A DNA stretch of 22,556 bases from Eimeria necatrix (taxonomy: Eukaryota > Apicomplexa > Conoidasida > Eucoccidiorida > Eimeriidae), in contig NW_013653769.1 of NCBI RefSeq assembly GCF_000499385.1, positions 15,001 through 37,556 on the forward strand, written 5' to 3'. Shown here one piece after another: positions 8,458 through 16,863 of this stretch. How positions within the stretch are numbered: position 1 is the first letter of the stretch; each line of letters opens with the position of its first letter. Under the pieces are notes generated by a model, which ran no database searches, was not told where the DNA came from, and worked only from the letters and a program-made list of their open reading frames with translations. The position numbers and the translations under genes were made by a program.

Positions 8458-9139
8458 TAGTAGCAGCAACAGCAGCAACAGCAGTCATTGCAGTGGTGGT
8501 TGCGGCAGGGGGTGCCGTGAGAGGAGGGCAGCCCAAGCCGCAGCAGCAGTAGCAGCAGCAGCAGCTAAAGCAGTAAACATCCCAGTAAGAAGAGGAGAAC
8601 CAGTAGCCGCAGCAGGATGGATTAAACTTGCGAGACAGCAGGACGCAGACAGACGCAGCAGCAGCAGCAGCAGCAGGCAGCCAAAAATCAAGCAAAACGC
8701 AGACCGACGCAGCAGCAGCAGCAGTCAGCCACACAACAAATGAAGAGCAGCTGGCTCACAAGGTCAACAAGGACAAACGAAATAAAAGAAACGAAGTGAA
8801 TCAAAGAAGACGAGAAGATGCAAAAGAATGTCAAAACTGAGATAAAAGGAGATGCAGGAGAGACAAAAACGAGGCAAAAGAGAGGCAAAGGAAAGTCAAA
8901 ATTGCAGCGAGACAGAGGCGAAAAGGAGCAGCAAAAGAGCGAAAAGGAAAAAGAAAAGAACAAAAAAGGAACTTAAATGCCAAAAAAGGAAAAGAAGCTG
9001 CTGCTGACCTGTTGCTGCAGCACCTCCACCACCTTCTGCGTCTGACTTACGTTAATGTGGCGCTGTGGCACCGGCACAGGAACGTCCACGTACTGCACCT
9101 GCACCTGAGGCACTTCTACGATCTTCTCCACCTCCACCT

Positions 9140-9174
<35 letters not shown>

Positions 9175-10795
9175 GGTAGCAGCAGCAGCAGGGGGTAGAA
9201 GAAGCAGCAGCAGCAGCGGAAGAAGCAGCAGCAGCGGCGGGCAGAAGCAACAGCAGCAGCAGAGGCAGAAGCAGCAGCACAATGGAGTAGAAGCCGCAGG
9301 AGCAGGGGTAAAAGGAACAGTGACGGGAACATAGCGGATAGGGGACGGGAGCAGCAGCAGCAACACGTGTAGACGCAGCAGCAGCAAGGATAGCAGCAAA
9401 ATGAGTGGCAGAGAGGCAACATTCAGCAGGCAAACGATCATCTGCAGCAGCAAAAAGAGCATCAGCAGCAAAGACAGCAACAGCAGCAAAAGGAGGAGCA
9501 GCAGCAGCAGCAGAAACGGCAGCAGCGCCATCCAAAGCAGCAACAACCACGGAAGCTAGAGCAGCATGAACAGCAGCTGCATTAAGAAGAAGAGCGCAGC
9601 AGGAGGAGCAAAGACACCAGCGCCCGCAGCAGTAGCAGCAAAGAACGAAAAGTAGCAGCGCCGACAGCAAGGGCGGCAGCCGCAACAGCACCAGCAACGG
9701 AAGTGGAGCGGCGAATCTGCCCATACTGTGAGCAGCAGGAGCAGCAGCAGGGACAGCAGCAAGAGCAGCAGCAGCAGCAACAGGGACAGCAGCAGCAGCA
9801 GGAGCAACACCTGTCTGTACTGGATCTTGGGGACCTCGATGATCTTTTCGACTTCAATTCTTTTGATTCTTGGAGTTATCTTTTCAACAACTTGTACTTT
9901 TGGAACAGGAATGAGCACTTCCTGCTGCAGCACCTGCGGCACCTCCACCACGCGCTCCTGCTGCTGCACCTGAGGCACTTCTATGAAGCGCTCCACCACC
10001 TTTTCCACCGGGACTTCTATGATCTTTTCCTGGGCAAAAAGCGCCGCACAAGCAGCAAGCTAGGTTGATAGATACCCATCGGCTGGGAAGCCTCATAGTT
10101 AGCTAGCTAGCTAGCCAGCTAGCTAGCTGGCTAGCTAGCTAGCTAGCTAGCCAACTGGCTGGCTACGCCCTACGTAGCATGGGGAATAGAAAAACAGAAA
10201 GTTAGTCAGACGAATAGAGGTTCAGATATTATCGTTTGTGGCCACATACTTAGCTAGCTAGCTAGCTAGCTAACTAACTAACTAGCTAACTGGTTGCCCA
10301 GCTAGATAGGCTGCTGGACAGATACGCAACCACATGCACGTATATCTAGCTAGCCAGCGAGCTAGATAGCTAACCAGCTAGCTATCCAGCGAGATGGCTG
10401 GCTAGATGGACTCAATTGTGAAGGTAAATGGAAGCAGAGGCAGAAGAAAGAGCAGCAGAGAGCGCCACGGCGGAGAAGCGGCAGCAGCCTTAGGAAGAGC
10501 CGCAGCCACCGAAGCGCAGCAGCAGCACCGAGATGTTGCCAAGGAAACGCAAAAAGAAACAAAAAGAAGCAAAGAGAAAAGAAAAAGTCAAAAGAAACTT
10601 GAAAGCAGCAAAAGAAGAAGAAAAGTTCCAGAGGCAAAAGTACCTGCAGCACGATTCGAGGCACGTGAACAATTTTCTCCTTTAGCACCACTTCAGGGAC
10701 TTCAACAATTTTCTCTCTTATTTGAATTTGAGGCACTTCTGTAATCTTTTCTACAAACTCTATGCGGGGGACCTCCACGACCTTCTCCTGCAGCA

Positions 10796-10826
<31 letters not shown>

Positions 10827-12301
10827 GCGGCAACTGAGGAGCGGAGAGAATCGCGCCGCTCTAGCACGAGCAGCAAATGCCCAGAATTCAGCAGCAGAAA
10901 CGAAAATTGCAGCAGCAGCAGCAGCAGAAGCAGTAGCCGCGACAGCAGTGTCAGCGGCTGTGGGAGTAGCACGATCCGCAGCAGCAAACGGCAGCAGATG
11001 GCAGCAGCAGCAACCGCAACAGCAGCAGCAGCAGCTGCAGCAGCAATGCCCTCATGAGGCCTTACTACGATGCAGGGCTCGCAGATAAACTGCTGCGGCA
11101 AAAAGTCATCCAGATCCGATTGCTGCATCCGCTGCTGCATCTGCTGCAGGTTCTGCTGCATTTGTTGCGCTTGCTGCAACTGCATCAGCTGCTGCTGCTG
11201 TTGCTGCTGCTGGCCAGATATCGTCATGCTGCTGCTGGTTGCTGCTAAGCCGGGAATAAAGGACTGGGGCTGGGCAACGCAAGGGGCCTCCCCATTAGCA
11301 GCAGGTGGGCCCGTTATGTAGTGCTGCTGCATTTGCTGCTCTACGGTCTGCTCCTGCTGCAGCTGCTGCTGCATTTGCTGGATTTGCTGCTGATCCAAGG
11401 CAGCTAGCTCCTGCTGCTGCTGTTGCTGCTGCGAGGGCTGCAAGCTTCCGTATCCCTGCGCATACTGATGCAATTGTGGCTGCTGCATTTGTTGTTGCTG
11501 TTGGAGTTGCTGCTGCTGGTAATGCAGTTGCTGCTGCTGCTGCTGGAATTGCTGCTGCAGCTGCTGCTGCAGCTGCTGCTGCAGTTGGTCGTTTTTCGCC
11601 GAGTGTTCCAGTCGTTGTGCTGCTGCCTGGGCATTCAGGTCTTGCATCGAAAGAGAGTTCGCCTGCTGCACTTGCTGCAGCTTATGCTGAAGCAGCAGCA
11701 GCTGCTGCTGCTGCTCCAGTCCATTGTAGTGTGCATCTTGCTGCGGTAAAATATCTTGGCCCGACGAAGCTCCAGCAGCTAAGGAGTACCTATTCTCAGG
11801 ATTCCCAGGGCCTCCGGGGCTCCCAGGGCCTCCGGGGCCCCCAGGGCCTCCGGGGCCCCCAGGCCCCCCAGGGCCCCCGGGAACCCCAGGGCCCCCAGGG
11901 CCTCCAGGGGCCCCAGGGCCCCCAGGGCCCCCAGGGACCCCAAGGGCCCCCGGGGCCCCCGGCGAGGGCGAAGGCGATGAACTGTAGAAGGTGTGGAGAG
12001 CGCTGCCGCCTGTGTCCCCAGCGGGCGCTGGCGGCTCCCCATTTCGGTGCATGCAGTGTTGTGTGTTTCCCAGGAGTCTGTTTTGTTGGGGTTGCTGAGA
12101 AGGAGGAGGGCTCAGAGCTGCTGCTGCAGCTGCTGCTGCTGCAGTTGGCTGCAGACAAGCTGCTCTGCTGCTGCGCGCCGCGGCCTCGGGGCCCCGCAGG
12201 GAGTAAAGAGGGTCTGCAGCCACAAAGGGGCTGCCTTGCTTAGCCAAGGAGTCAACAGCAGGGGCAGTAAGAGCGTTGCAGACGGTGAGAGGGCCATCCA
12301 T
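6388..12301 (-). CDS. Alveolin-domain inner membrane complex protein, multi-exon gene
   Basis: Proposed exons, in coding order: 12301-11066, 10787-10644, 10029-9811, 9137-9009, 8424-8315, 8118 to about 8052, about 7766 (or earlier) to 7680, and 7494-6388. All resolved introns are GT-AG and phases match. Alveolins are intermediate-filament-like proteins of the alveolate subpellicular network under the inner membrane complex. The family hallmark is short Val/Pro/charged repeats, seen here as [50 protein letters not shown] and [12 protein letters not shown]. The ATG at 12301 is the first after an in-frame TAG 15 nt upstream. The core is flanked by Gln-rich ends, and the N-terminal part carries a Gly-X-Pro run. 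A TGA at 8049-8051 separates two core blocks, and the junction there is unresolved. The total is about 1100 residues. No specific family member can be named. Confidence 0.85.
7680..8118 (-). CDS. Alveolin gene exons 6 and 7 region, interrupted by TGA
   Basis: Exon 6 starts at 8118 after GCTGCCGCAG and encodes [22 protein letters not shown] up to a TGA at 8049-8051. A second core block, [19 protein letters not shown] followed by [11 protein letters not shown], lies at 7766-7677 and ends at the donor AAG|GTGCGA (exon end 7680). The two blocks are in the same frame, and the stretch between them (Gln/Ser/Ala-rich) has no stop other than that TGA. Either a short intron removes it (candidate donors are AA|GTGACC, TTC|GTTACC and CCT|GTCTTC; no CTG-type acceptor is seen) or the TGA is real, or it is a sequencing error. 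Block identity is secure; the linkage is not. Confidence 0.65.
8315..8424 (-). CDS. Alveolin gene exon 5: core repeats
   Basis: The acceptor is a CTG-type tract ending GCTGCAG and the donor is CCTCG|GTAAGAC, phase 0 in and phase 2 out. It encodes [19 protein letters not shown] and [18 protein letters not shown]. The split Arg codon is completed by the first base of the next exon (8118), which confirms the junction. Confidence 0.87.
8425..9008 (-). other. Alveolin intron 4, strongly pyrimidine on the sense strand
   Basis: Plus 8755-8990 is about 230 bases of nearly pure purine with few T, so the transcript is C/T-rich. A CTG-type tract reaches the acceptor at 8425. No coding block was seen. 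Confidence 0.75.
9009..9137 (-). CDS. Alveolin gene exon 4: core repeats
   Basis: It has 43 codons, phase 0/0. The acceptor is a CTG tract ending CTGCTCAG. It encodes [44 protein letters not shown] placed the donor at CAACAG|GTCAGC (GT at 9008) because [10 protein letters not shown] still fits the core. A stronger donor consensus, AAC|GTAAGT (GT at 9050), lies inside and would end the exon at 9051, also in phase 0. Confidence 0.8.
9138..9810 (-). other. Alveolin intron 3, CTG-type on the sense strand
   Basis: Plus shows (CAG)n with interruptions, so the transcript reads (CTG)n. One short sense piece, [15 protein letters not shown] (about 9290-9345), is Val-Pro-rich but lacks a nearby acceptor. 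I left it out of the gene. Confidence 0.7.
9811..10029 (-). CDS. Alveolin gene exon 3: core repeats
   Basis: It has 73 codons, phase 0/0. The acceptor is TTTTTGCCCAG and the donor is CAG|GTGTTG. It encodes [57 protein letters not shown] and [16 protein letters not shown]. This is the longest core exon and the clearest alveolin signature. Confidence 0.92.
10030..10643 (-). repeat. Alveolin intron 2 with GCTA tetranucleotide arrays
   Basis: (GCTA)n/(CTAG)n arrays lie at about 10099-10150, 10250-10300 and 10348-10400. The rest (about 10420-10635) is purine-rich on plus, so pyrimidine-rich on the sense strand. No coding block was found. Confidence 0.85.
10644..10787 (-). CDS. Alveolin gene exon 2: core repeats
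   Basis: It has 48 codons, phase 0/0. The acceptor follows a CTG-type tract ending CTTGCTGCAG, and the donor is CTGCAG|GTACTT. It encodes [48 protein letters not shown]: four repeats of about 12 residues with the alveolin [EK]-K-[IV]-x-[EH]-V-P pattern. Confidence 0.92.
10788..11065 (-). other. Alveolin intron 1, CTG-type
   Basis: It runs from GTAAGG (11065) to CTTGCTGCAG (10788). Plus shows (CAG)n, so the sense strand is CTG-rich throughout. No coding block was seen. Confidence 0.75.
11066..12301 (-). CDS. Alveolin gene exon 1: Gln-rich N-terminus with Gly-X-Pro run
   Basis: It has 412 codons from ATG (12299-12301) to the donor GTA|GTAAGG (GT at 11065-11064), phase 0. It starts [18 protein letters not shown]. 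An Ala run is near residues 54-62, 18 Gly-X-Pro-type triplets are at residues 115-168 (11798-11959), and then long Gln/Leu/Met stretches coded by CAG on the sense strand extend to about residue 390. The last part, [18 protein letters not shown], is unique sequence. An alternative donor three bases earlier (ATC|GTAGTA) is also in phase. No transmembrane segment is seen. Confidence 0.8.
11798..11959 (-). repeat. Collagen-like Gly-X-Pro repeat inside the alveolin N-terminus
   Basis: There are eighteen consecutive triplets with Gly at position 1 and Pro at position 3 (one Leu). X is mostly Gly, sometimes Ala, Val, Ser or Asn. The DNA is a GC-rich 9-bp-type minisatellite (CCAGGGCCC core on the plus strand). 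The frame is fixed by the surrounding alveolin exon. Confidence 0.9.
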
Positions 12302-12964
12302 CCCGGCAAGCTGCTACTGCCGCTGTCGTCGCTGCTGCTGCTGCCGCTGTCGGCTGATCTGGCTCTTTGTCAGGGAGATGCCGCCTCATATGAAAGAGCT
12401 AATAGGAAAAGTGTCTTTTTTATCGTGCTAAGGCGTCGCAGCTGCTGGCAGTCAGTGAAAGCGCAGCGGGCGGGGGGGCCCCTGGCTCGGGCGTCGCCGA
12501 TCTCTCGGGGGGACGGTGTAGGGGCCCCTTGAAGGATATCAGGGGTTACCTGGGATGCAAAAAGTCAAAAACTAAAACGCAAAATATATTAATTATATAA
12601 AAATGCACTGAGAGAAGCATGGGTTCCTCAGGAAGAGCCGCTGTAAGCCACCGACGACCAGACCAGGCCAGCACCACCCTCGGCTGCCGGTCGCCCTTCG
12701 GGGCGGGAGGAAACGGGGGCAATGAGCGCTCCTTTGTTTCGATTAATGTTTAAAATCTAATAAAAAATTGCGTGTTTACTTTCTTTAACCTTAACTTTGC
12801 GCAACAAAGAGACAAGATGATTACGCGCAAGCCCAGCCCGTATTTTGAGGACCCCTGCCGACAACATTCACTGCTGCTGCTGCTGCTGCTGTTCCTGTCC
12901 CCAGATTTGTCCCCTAATCCCTTTTTGAGTTCACTACAATTATGCTTTTACTAGGGTTGCCGAT
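12302..12964. other. Alveolin 5' flank and intergenic interval
   Basis: It holds an AT-rich patch (about 12575-12605, TATATAA-like on both strands) some 280-300 bases upstream of the alveolin ATG, then a GC-rich block at 12625-12735 with a hairpin, then unremarkable sequence with a short CTG run at 12870-12891. No protein-coding gene is supported. Confidence 0.5.
12692..12705 (+). other. CGCCC-TTCG-GGGCG hairpin in a GC-rich block
   Basis: A perfect 5-bp stem is closed by a C(UUCG)G tetraloop, the very stable type common in structured RNAs. It lies in a GC-rich stretch (about 12625-12735) downstream of a TATATAAAAA patch. It might be part of a small structured RNA, but I recognised no known family (checked by eye against U1-U6, SRP, RNase P/MRP and tRNA). 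Confidence 0.3.
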
Positions 12965-13165
12965 TTATGTGTCTGCTAAGAGGGCCAGCATGCTGGGGTT
13001 GCCGCTGGAGCGCTGCAGTGTCAACTGCAGCGGCAGCTGCAGCACCTTGTCTCGCGCCCTAGCAGCAGCAGCAAACACGCTGGGGCCTCCTGTCTTTGTT
13101 CCAAAGCACGAGAGCATTACAGCATCACTGTTCCTCCCATCTTCCAGGACCAGCTGCTGCAAAGA
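12965..13165 (-). CDS. Candidate minus-strand terminal exon, unknown protein
   Basis: After a TTTGCAG acceptor (ending 13166) the minus strand reads QLVLEDGRNSDAVMLSCFG, TKTGGPSVF, an Ala run, ARARDKVLQLPLQLTLQRS and SGNPSMLALLADT, then a stop. Composition is less repeat-like than its surroundings and looks protein-like. No family was recognised and no upstream exon could be linked. It could also be a gene fragment or chance. Confidence 0.3.
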   Translation of the reverse strand, partial: SLQQLVLEDGRNSDAVMLSCFGTKTGGPSVFAAAARARDKVLQLPLQLTLQRSSGNPSMLALLADT

Positions 13166-13279
13166 CCCTCTGAACACTGAGGAGCCAACGCAACAGCTAA
13201 TCTAGGACATCCAGTGGCCGCTGCAGCGAATGGCAGCAAAAAGCGAAATTGCAGCTATCTGCAAATCGCCTTCACAAGT

Positions 13280-15060
13280 GAGTACTGTCCCCTAGACGCT
13301 GCGCTTATTTGCCAAAGAAGGAGCCAAAAGCCCAGCAGCCAGCACCATCACGAAGACGGGCTCACAGCAGCAGCAGCAAGCATAAAAAGCAAAGAGCGAA
13401 AGCAAGCAACAGACGCAAGCACTAGCAGAAGCAGGCAGCAGCAGCACGCAGCAAGCAGTTATACGACAGCAGCACGAAGCAGCAGCACGAAGCAGCGGCA
13501 AAAAGCAGCAACAAGCAGCTGCAGCAGATGATGCGCCTCTTTTACTTTTCTTTCTATTGCTTTTTGTTCAGGTCTGTTGGTGCAGCACTTCGCGTTTGTC
13601 GCCATTTATTTGCTGCCTTTCGACTTTCACTTTCATGGCCTTCAGACGACACTGGATTTCCACAAGGCAGGTTCTGTTGCTGCTGCTGCTGTTGCAGCTG
13701 CTCGCTGGATTCTAGTAACCTAGGCTTGCTGCTGTGAGTCTGCTGCGAAGTGCATTGCTCCAAGCAGCAGCGCCCAGCAGCAGCAGCAAGCAGCTGCAGC
13801 AGACAGCAACAACAAGCAGCAGTGGCACAACCGACAAGCAAGCAGCAGCAAAAAGCATCAGCGCCAAGCAGCAGCAGCAAGCATCAGCGCCAATCAGCAG
13901 CACCAACCAGCAGCACCAAGCACCAGAAAGCAGCACCAAGCAGCAGCGCCGTGCAGCAGCAAGCATCTCCTGGCGGTCAGTCGGTTTGCCCAAGTCAGCA
14001 GCTGTGGGTGCTACTCCCATGGGTCACGCTGCAACGCCTGCTGCAGCAAATGGTACAATTCGAGTATTGTTTTGACTTCTAGTTTTGGCCGACGCAGCAG
14101 CAGCAAGCAGAAGCGCCAAGCAGCAACAACAAAGAGCAGCAGAAGCCAGTAGCAGCAGCAAGCAGCAGCAAGTAAGAATAGCACCAGCAGAAGCAACGAA
14201 AAGAAGTTGCAAACAGATTCAGCATCACCCAGCAAGAAGCATCAGAAGCACGAAGCAAATGCAAGGCAAAGTAGCAAACAGCAGCAGCAAGCAGCTCTAC
14301 TAAGCAACAGCAGGAAACAGCAGCACGCAACAGCAAGCAGTAGTACCGAGAAGCAGCAGCAACCAGCAGCAAACACTAGCAAAGAGCAGACAGCAGCAGC
14401 AAGGAGCATTACGCAAGATCAGCAGCACGCAGAAGCACGTAACAGCAGCAGCAGTAGTAGTAACAAGCAGCATCAGCAAACAGCGGCAACAGCGACAAGG
14501 AAAAAGAGCAGACAGCAGCACCAAGCCGCAGCACCAGCAGCAGCAGCAAGCAACAGCAGCCGAAAGCAGCAACAAGCAGCAACTTTACGCAGCAGCGAGC
14601 AGCAGTTGCAAGCAGCAGGTAGAAACAGCAGCAAGCCGCGGTGGTACACAGCAGCACCAGTCAGAAGACCCACCAAGCAGCATCAACAGCAAACAGAAAC
14701 CGCCAAGCCGCAAGCAGCGGCAGCAGCAAGCAACAGCAGCAAGCAGCACCAGTACGTAGCAGCACCGAGCAGAGGCAGCAAGCAGCAGCCGCAGCCGCCG
14801 GCAGGACCCGGAAGCACGAACAAGCAGCAGCAGCAGCAGCAGCGAGCATCAGGCAGCAGTAGGCAGCAGCACCAAGGAGAAGCCGCAGTACACAGCTGCA
14901 AAGGAAAGCAGAAACGCCGGAGAGCAGAGGCAGCAAGCAGCAACGGCAAGCAACAGCACGCAACAGCACCAACGAGCAACACAACCAGCACGCAGCAGCA
15001 GTCGTAAGGAAGCAGCAGCACCAGCAGCAACCAGCAGCAACACGCTCCAGCAGCACACTG
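13280..15060 (+). repeat. Degenerate CAG array, duplication copy I
   Basis: (CAG)n is broken by AAG, CAC and ACG triplets at about 13370-13530, 13760-13970 and 14090-15060. Unique islands lie at 13535-13745 and 13970-14095. It is open in several frames on both strands for hundreds of codons without any conserved sequence, so I do not call genes. By the polarity seen in the confident genes it would fit intronic or intergenic DNA of a minus-strand unit. Confidence 0.85.
13554..13740 (-). CDS. Candidate minus-strand coding island in the CAG array (copy I)
   Basis: The minus strand reads [58 protein letters not shown] and stop. Sense-strand CAG here is flanked on both sides by sense-strand CTG, the polarity typical of exons in this window. 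A diverged counterpart at 18296-18400 ends RQMRSAGSRRLRQ and stop. Function is unknown. It may be a last exon, a pseudo-exon or a plain repeat. Confidence 0.25.
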
Positions 15061-15727
15061 CAGCAGAGAGGCAGCCCTAGTGGCTAGCTGATTTGTCCAC
15101 CTCCCTCCGTAACTGAAGACGCAGCTTTTACCCTGTTCTCTGTACCTTCGTGATCGCCTAAACTAGCTGGAGGGCTGGGGAGAAGCTCCCATGCCAAGAA
15201 AAGCAATTGAAGGCAGCAGATTTTGCAAGTTAGGCGTCGCTCTGCTTCCTAGGCTCTGCTTTATTTGGGTAACACGCTTGCTTTATTTGATGCTCAATAA
15301 CGGCAGGCAGTTGGAACGATGAGGAAACAACTTGATTCAAAGTCCTCAAAAAGATTTTCTGCGGCTTGCTACTCAGTTAGAAAGTAAAAGTTCTTTTTTT
15401 TAAGTATCCCATCATGTGCATTTATCTCCAGCTGTACACAAGTCGCATTTGTGTATACCTGCCTTTAAGTTGCATGTGTGTATACGTGTATGTGCCTCCT
15501 CCTATACCTGTTGAGGGCAGCATACGAACAGCTATTACACAAGCCTGCCTCCCTAGGTCCGTTTCGTGCTACTTCTGTCTTAATTCTCCGATATAATGTT
15601 GCTCGGAATGAGGATAAGGTTCCCTTGTAGGATGCCCTAGGCAAGCCGTACAAGGGCGCTGTTAGAGCACTTCACAGACCCCTTCACACAGCCCAGAAAA
15701 CACGCAGCCACTGCTAGCTGCCACACT
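15061..15727. other. Repeat-poor interval without a recognised gene
   Basis: Only short, unconvincing frames were seen. A TGTGTATAC/GTATGTG patch lies at about 15445-15500. Part of it (about 15150-15235) aligns with 19430-19500 as part of the duplication. Confidence 0.5.
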
Positions 15728-16310
15728 CCTTTTGCGTCAAGAGCTTATGAGCAGCACATCTCTGCACTTTTGCGATAAACGTGCAGCAAAATGTGGAGCA
15801 ACAAGGATGTTAACCTTCGGCATATCACCTGGAAAGTTCATTGCCCGTGTGGTAGTCCTTGAACACCCGATGAGCGACTACTGGCAGCGACAATTCATTA
15901 GCTTTCTAGAGACAAAGGAATGTGGCACGTATAATCATACAGTGCGGTTGTTTACTTTTCCTGCTAGACATTCCTGTCACTTTCTTCTTGGTTGACTCGC
16001 TGAATGGCATTCGTGTCAAAAGTACGCCGCAATGCAGCACCGTTTTCCTTGTTGCTGCTTCACTCCTCTCGCACACAGATAATATTGACAAGACCACGCC
16101 CATATGCACATGCTGTTTGCGAAGAACACTCTAGACCGCCAGAGTCAAAAGGCATTAGCAGCGACATCGAAATGCCATTCCCTTGCAGCGATGCTGCATG
16201 CTGGCTCTTGTGCGTTAGGGACGTGCTTTTTGCTAGGCTTTTTTCGGGGCTCTAAGTGCGCCTTCATATCCTCCACAATATGCGATATGGACAAACAAAG
16301 CGTTTTTGTA
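15728..16310. repeat. Segmental duplication block, copy I
   Basis: By eye it aligns with 20602-21095. Anchors are TTTTGCGTCAA(A/G)AG, AATCATACAGTG, GACATTCC/GGCATTCC...GACT(C/T)GCT, CAAGAGTCAAA / CAGAGTCAAA, CATGCTGGCT and TTGCTAGGCT. Spacing is conserved with small indels that do not respect a single reading frame, so it is probably non-coding or decayed. Confidence 0.7.
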
Positions 16311-16806
16311 GTATAGTTACCAATGACTCCACAAAGTACGGTATTTAGGCACCATTATGTGCTTCCGTCCGTTTGTTGTATCAACGTAGCGTATAAGCTG
16401 TCTTTGAATCGAAACCTACTAACTACCACTAGTCGGCATTAAACCGAAGCCGCACGTGCAGAAAGTGCAGAAGCAACCCGCCATGATGCACGACCAACAG
16501 AGCACTATCAAGACTATACGCTTCAGAAGGCCACCGACAACAATTCCACTTGCAACCTAAAGCCAAGGAAGCAGGAATTCCCCCATCTCTACGTCCCCCA
16601 TCTCTACGTCTTTATGCAAACCGTTGTCTGATGCTGCGGAAAGACTAATTACTGTAGTATTCGTCAGAAACACTGCTTTACACTCGCAGTGGCGCTAAAC
16701 GTGATCCCAATGCGCAACCACGAATAGCGAGTAAGCCATGCCTGCTGAGACTTTAATTTGCGAACCCACATCATTTCAGAGCCATCGCACACGAAACGTC
16801 AAGAAA
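16311..16806. other. Repeat-poor interval, part of duplication copy I
   Basis: It aligns in patches with 21440-21840 (TACGCTTCAGAAGGC at about 16514 and 21483; AACGTGATC at about 16698 and 21725). It includes a 15-bp tandem repeat at 16580-16609. No gene is supported. Confidence 0.5.
16580..16609 (+). repeat. 15-bp direct tandem repeat (x2)
   Basis: The unit CCCCCATCTCTACGT is present twice without mismatch and is absent from the aligned copy II sequence. Confidence 0.95.
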
Positions 16807-16863
16807 ATGAAACCTACGCCAATTCCTTCAGCTCTCGCAACTCTATTGTTGCTACCCGCATGA
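16807..16863 (+). pseudogene. Short signal-peptide-like start, truncated (family copy 1)
   Basis: ATG at 16807 reads MKPTPIPSALATLLLLPA then TGA. It aligns with MRPAPTRLAVVALLLASAAA at 21841 in both codons and upstream sequence (AA(A/G)AAAATGA, preceded by a TTTAAT patch). It looks like the first exon of a secreted-protein gene broken by a stop, or a short leader exon. No downstream exon was found. Confidence 0.35.

Noticed and set aside
9290..9345. Sense piece [15 protein letters not shown] as an extra alveolin exon
   Set aside because: It is Val-Pro-rich, but no AG acceptor in a fitting context and no donor were found nearby. It was kept as intron 3.
11305..12243. 312-codon plus-strand frame with collagen-like GPQGPQ run
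   Set aside because: It is antisense to alveolin exon 1, whose frame continues into conserved core repeats through phase-matched splicing. The GPQ pattern is the shadow of the Gly-X-Pro repeat.
12580..12760. snRNA, SRP RNA, RNase P/MRP or tRNA gene
   Set aside because: None of the conserved boxes or stem-loops of these families could be found by eye on either strand.
14207..15007. 266-codon plus-strand Gln/Ser/Ala-rich frame
   Set aside because: It is pure degenerate CAG array without any conserved block. Frames on the opposite strand over the same bases are also open.
13280..15060. CRISPR-like array
   Set aside because: It is simple triplet repeat with irregular interruptions. There are no constant repeats with unique spacers, and the DNA is eukaryotic.
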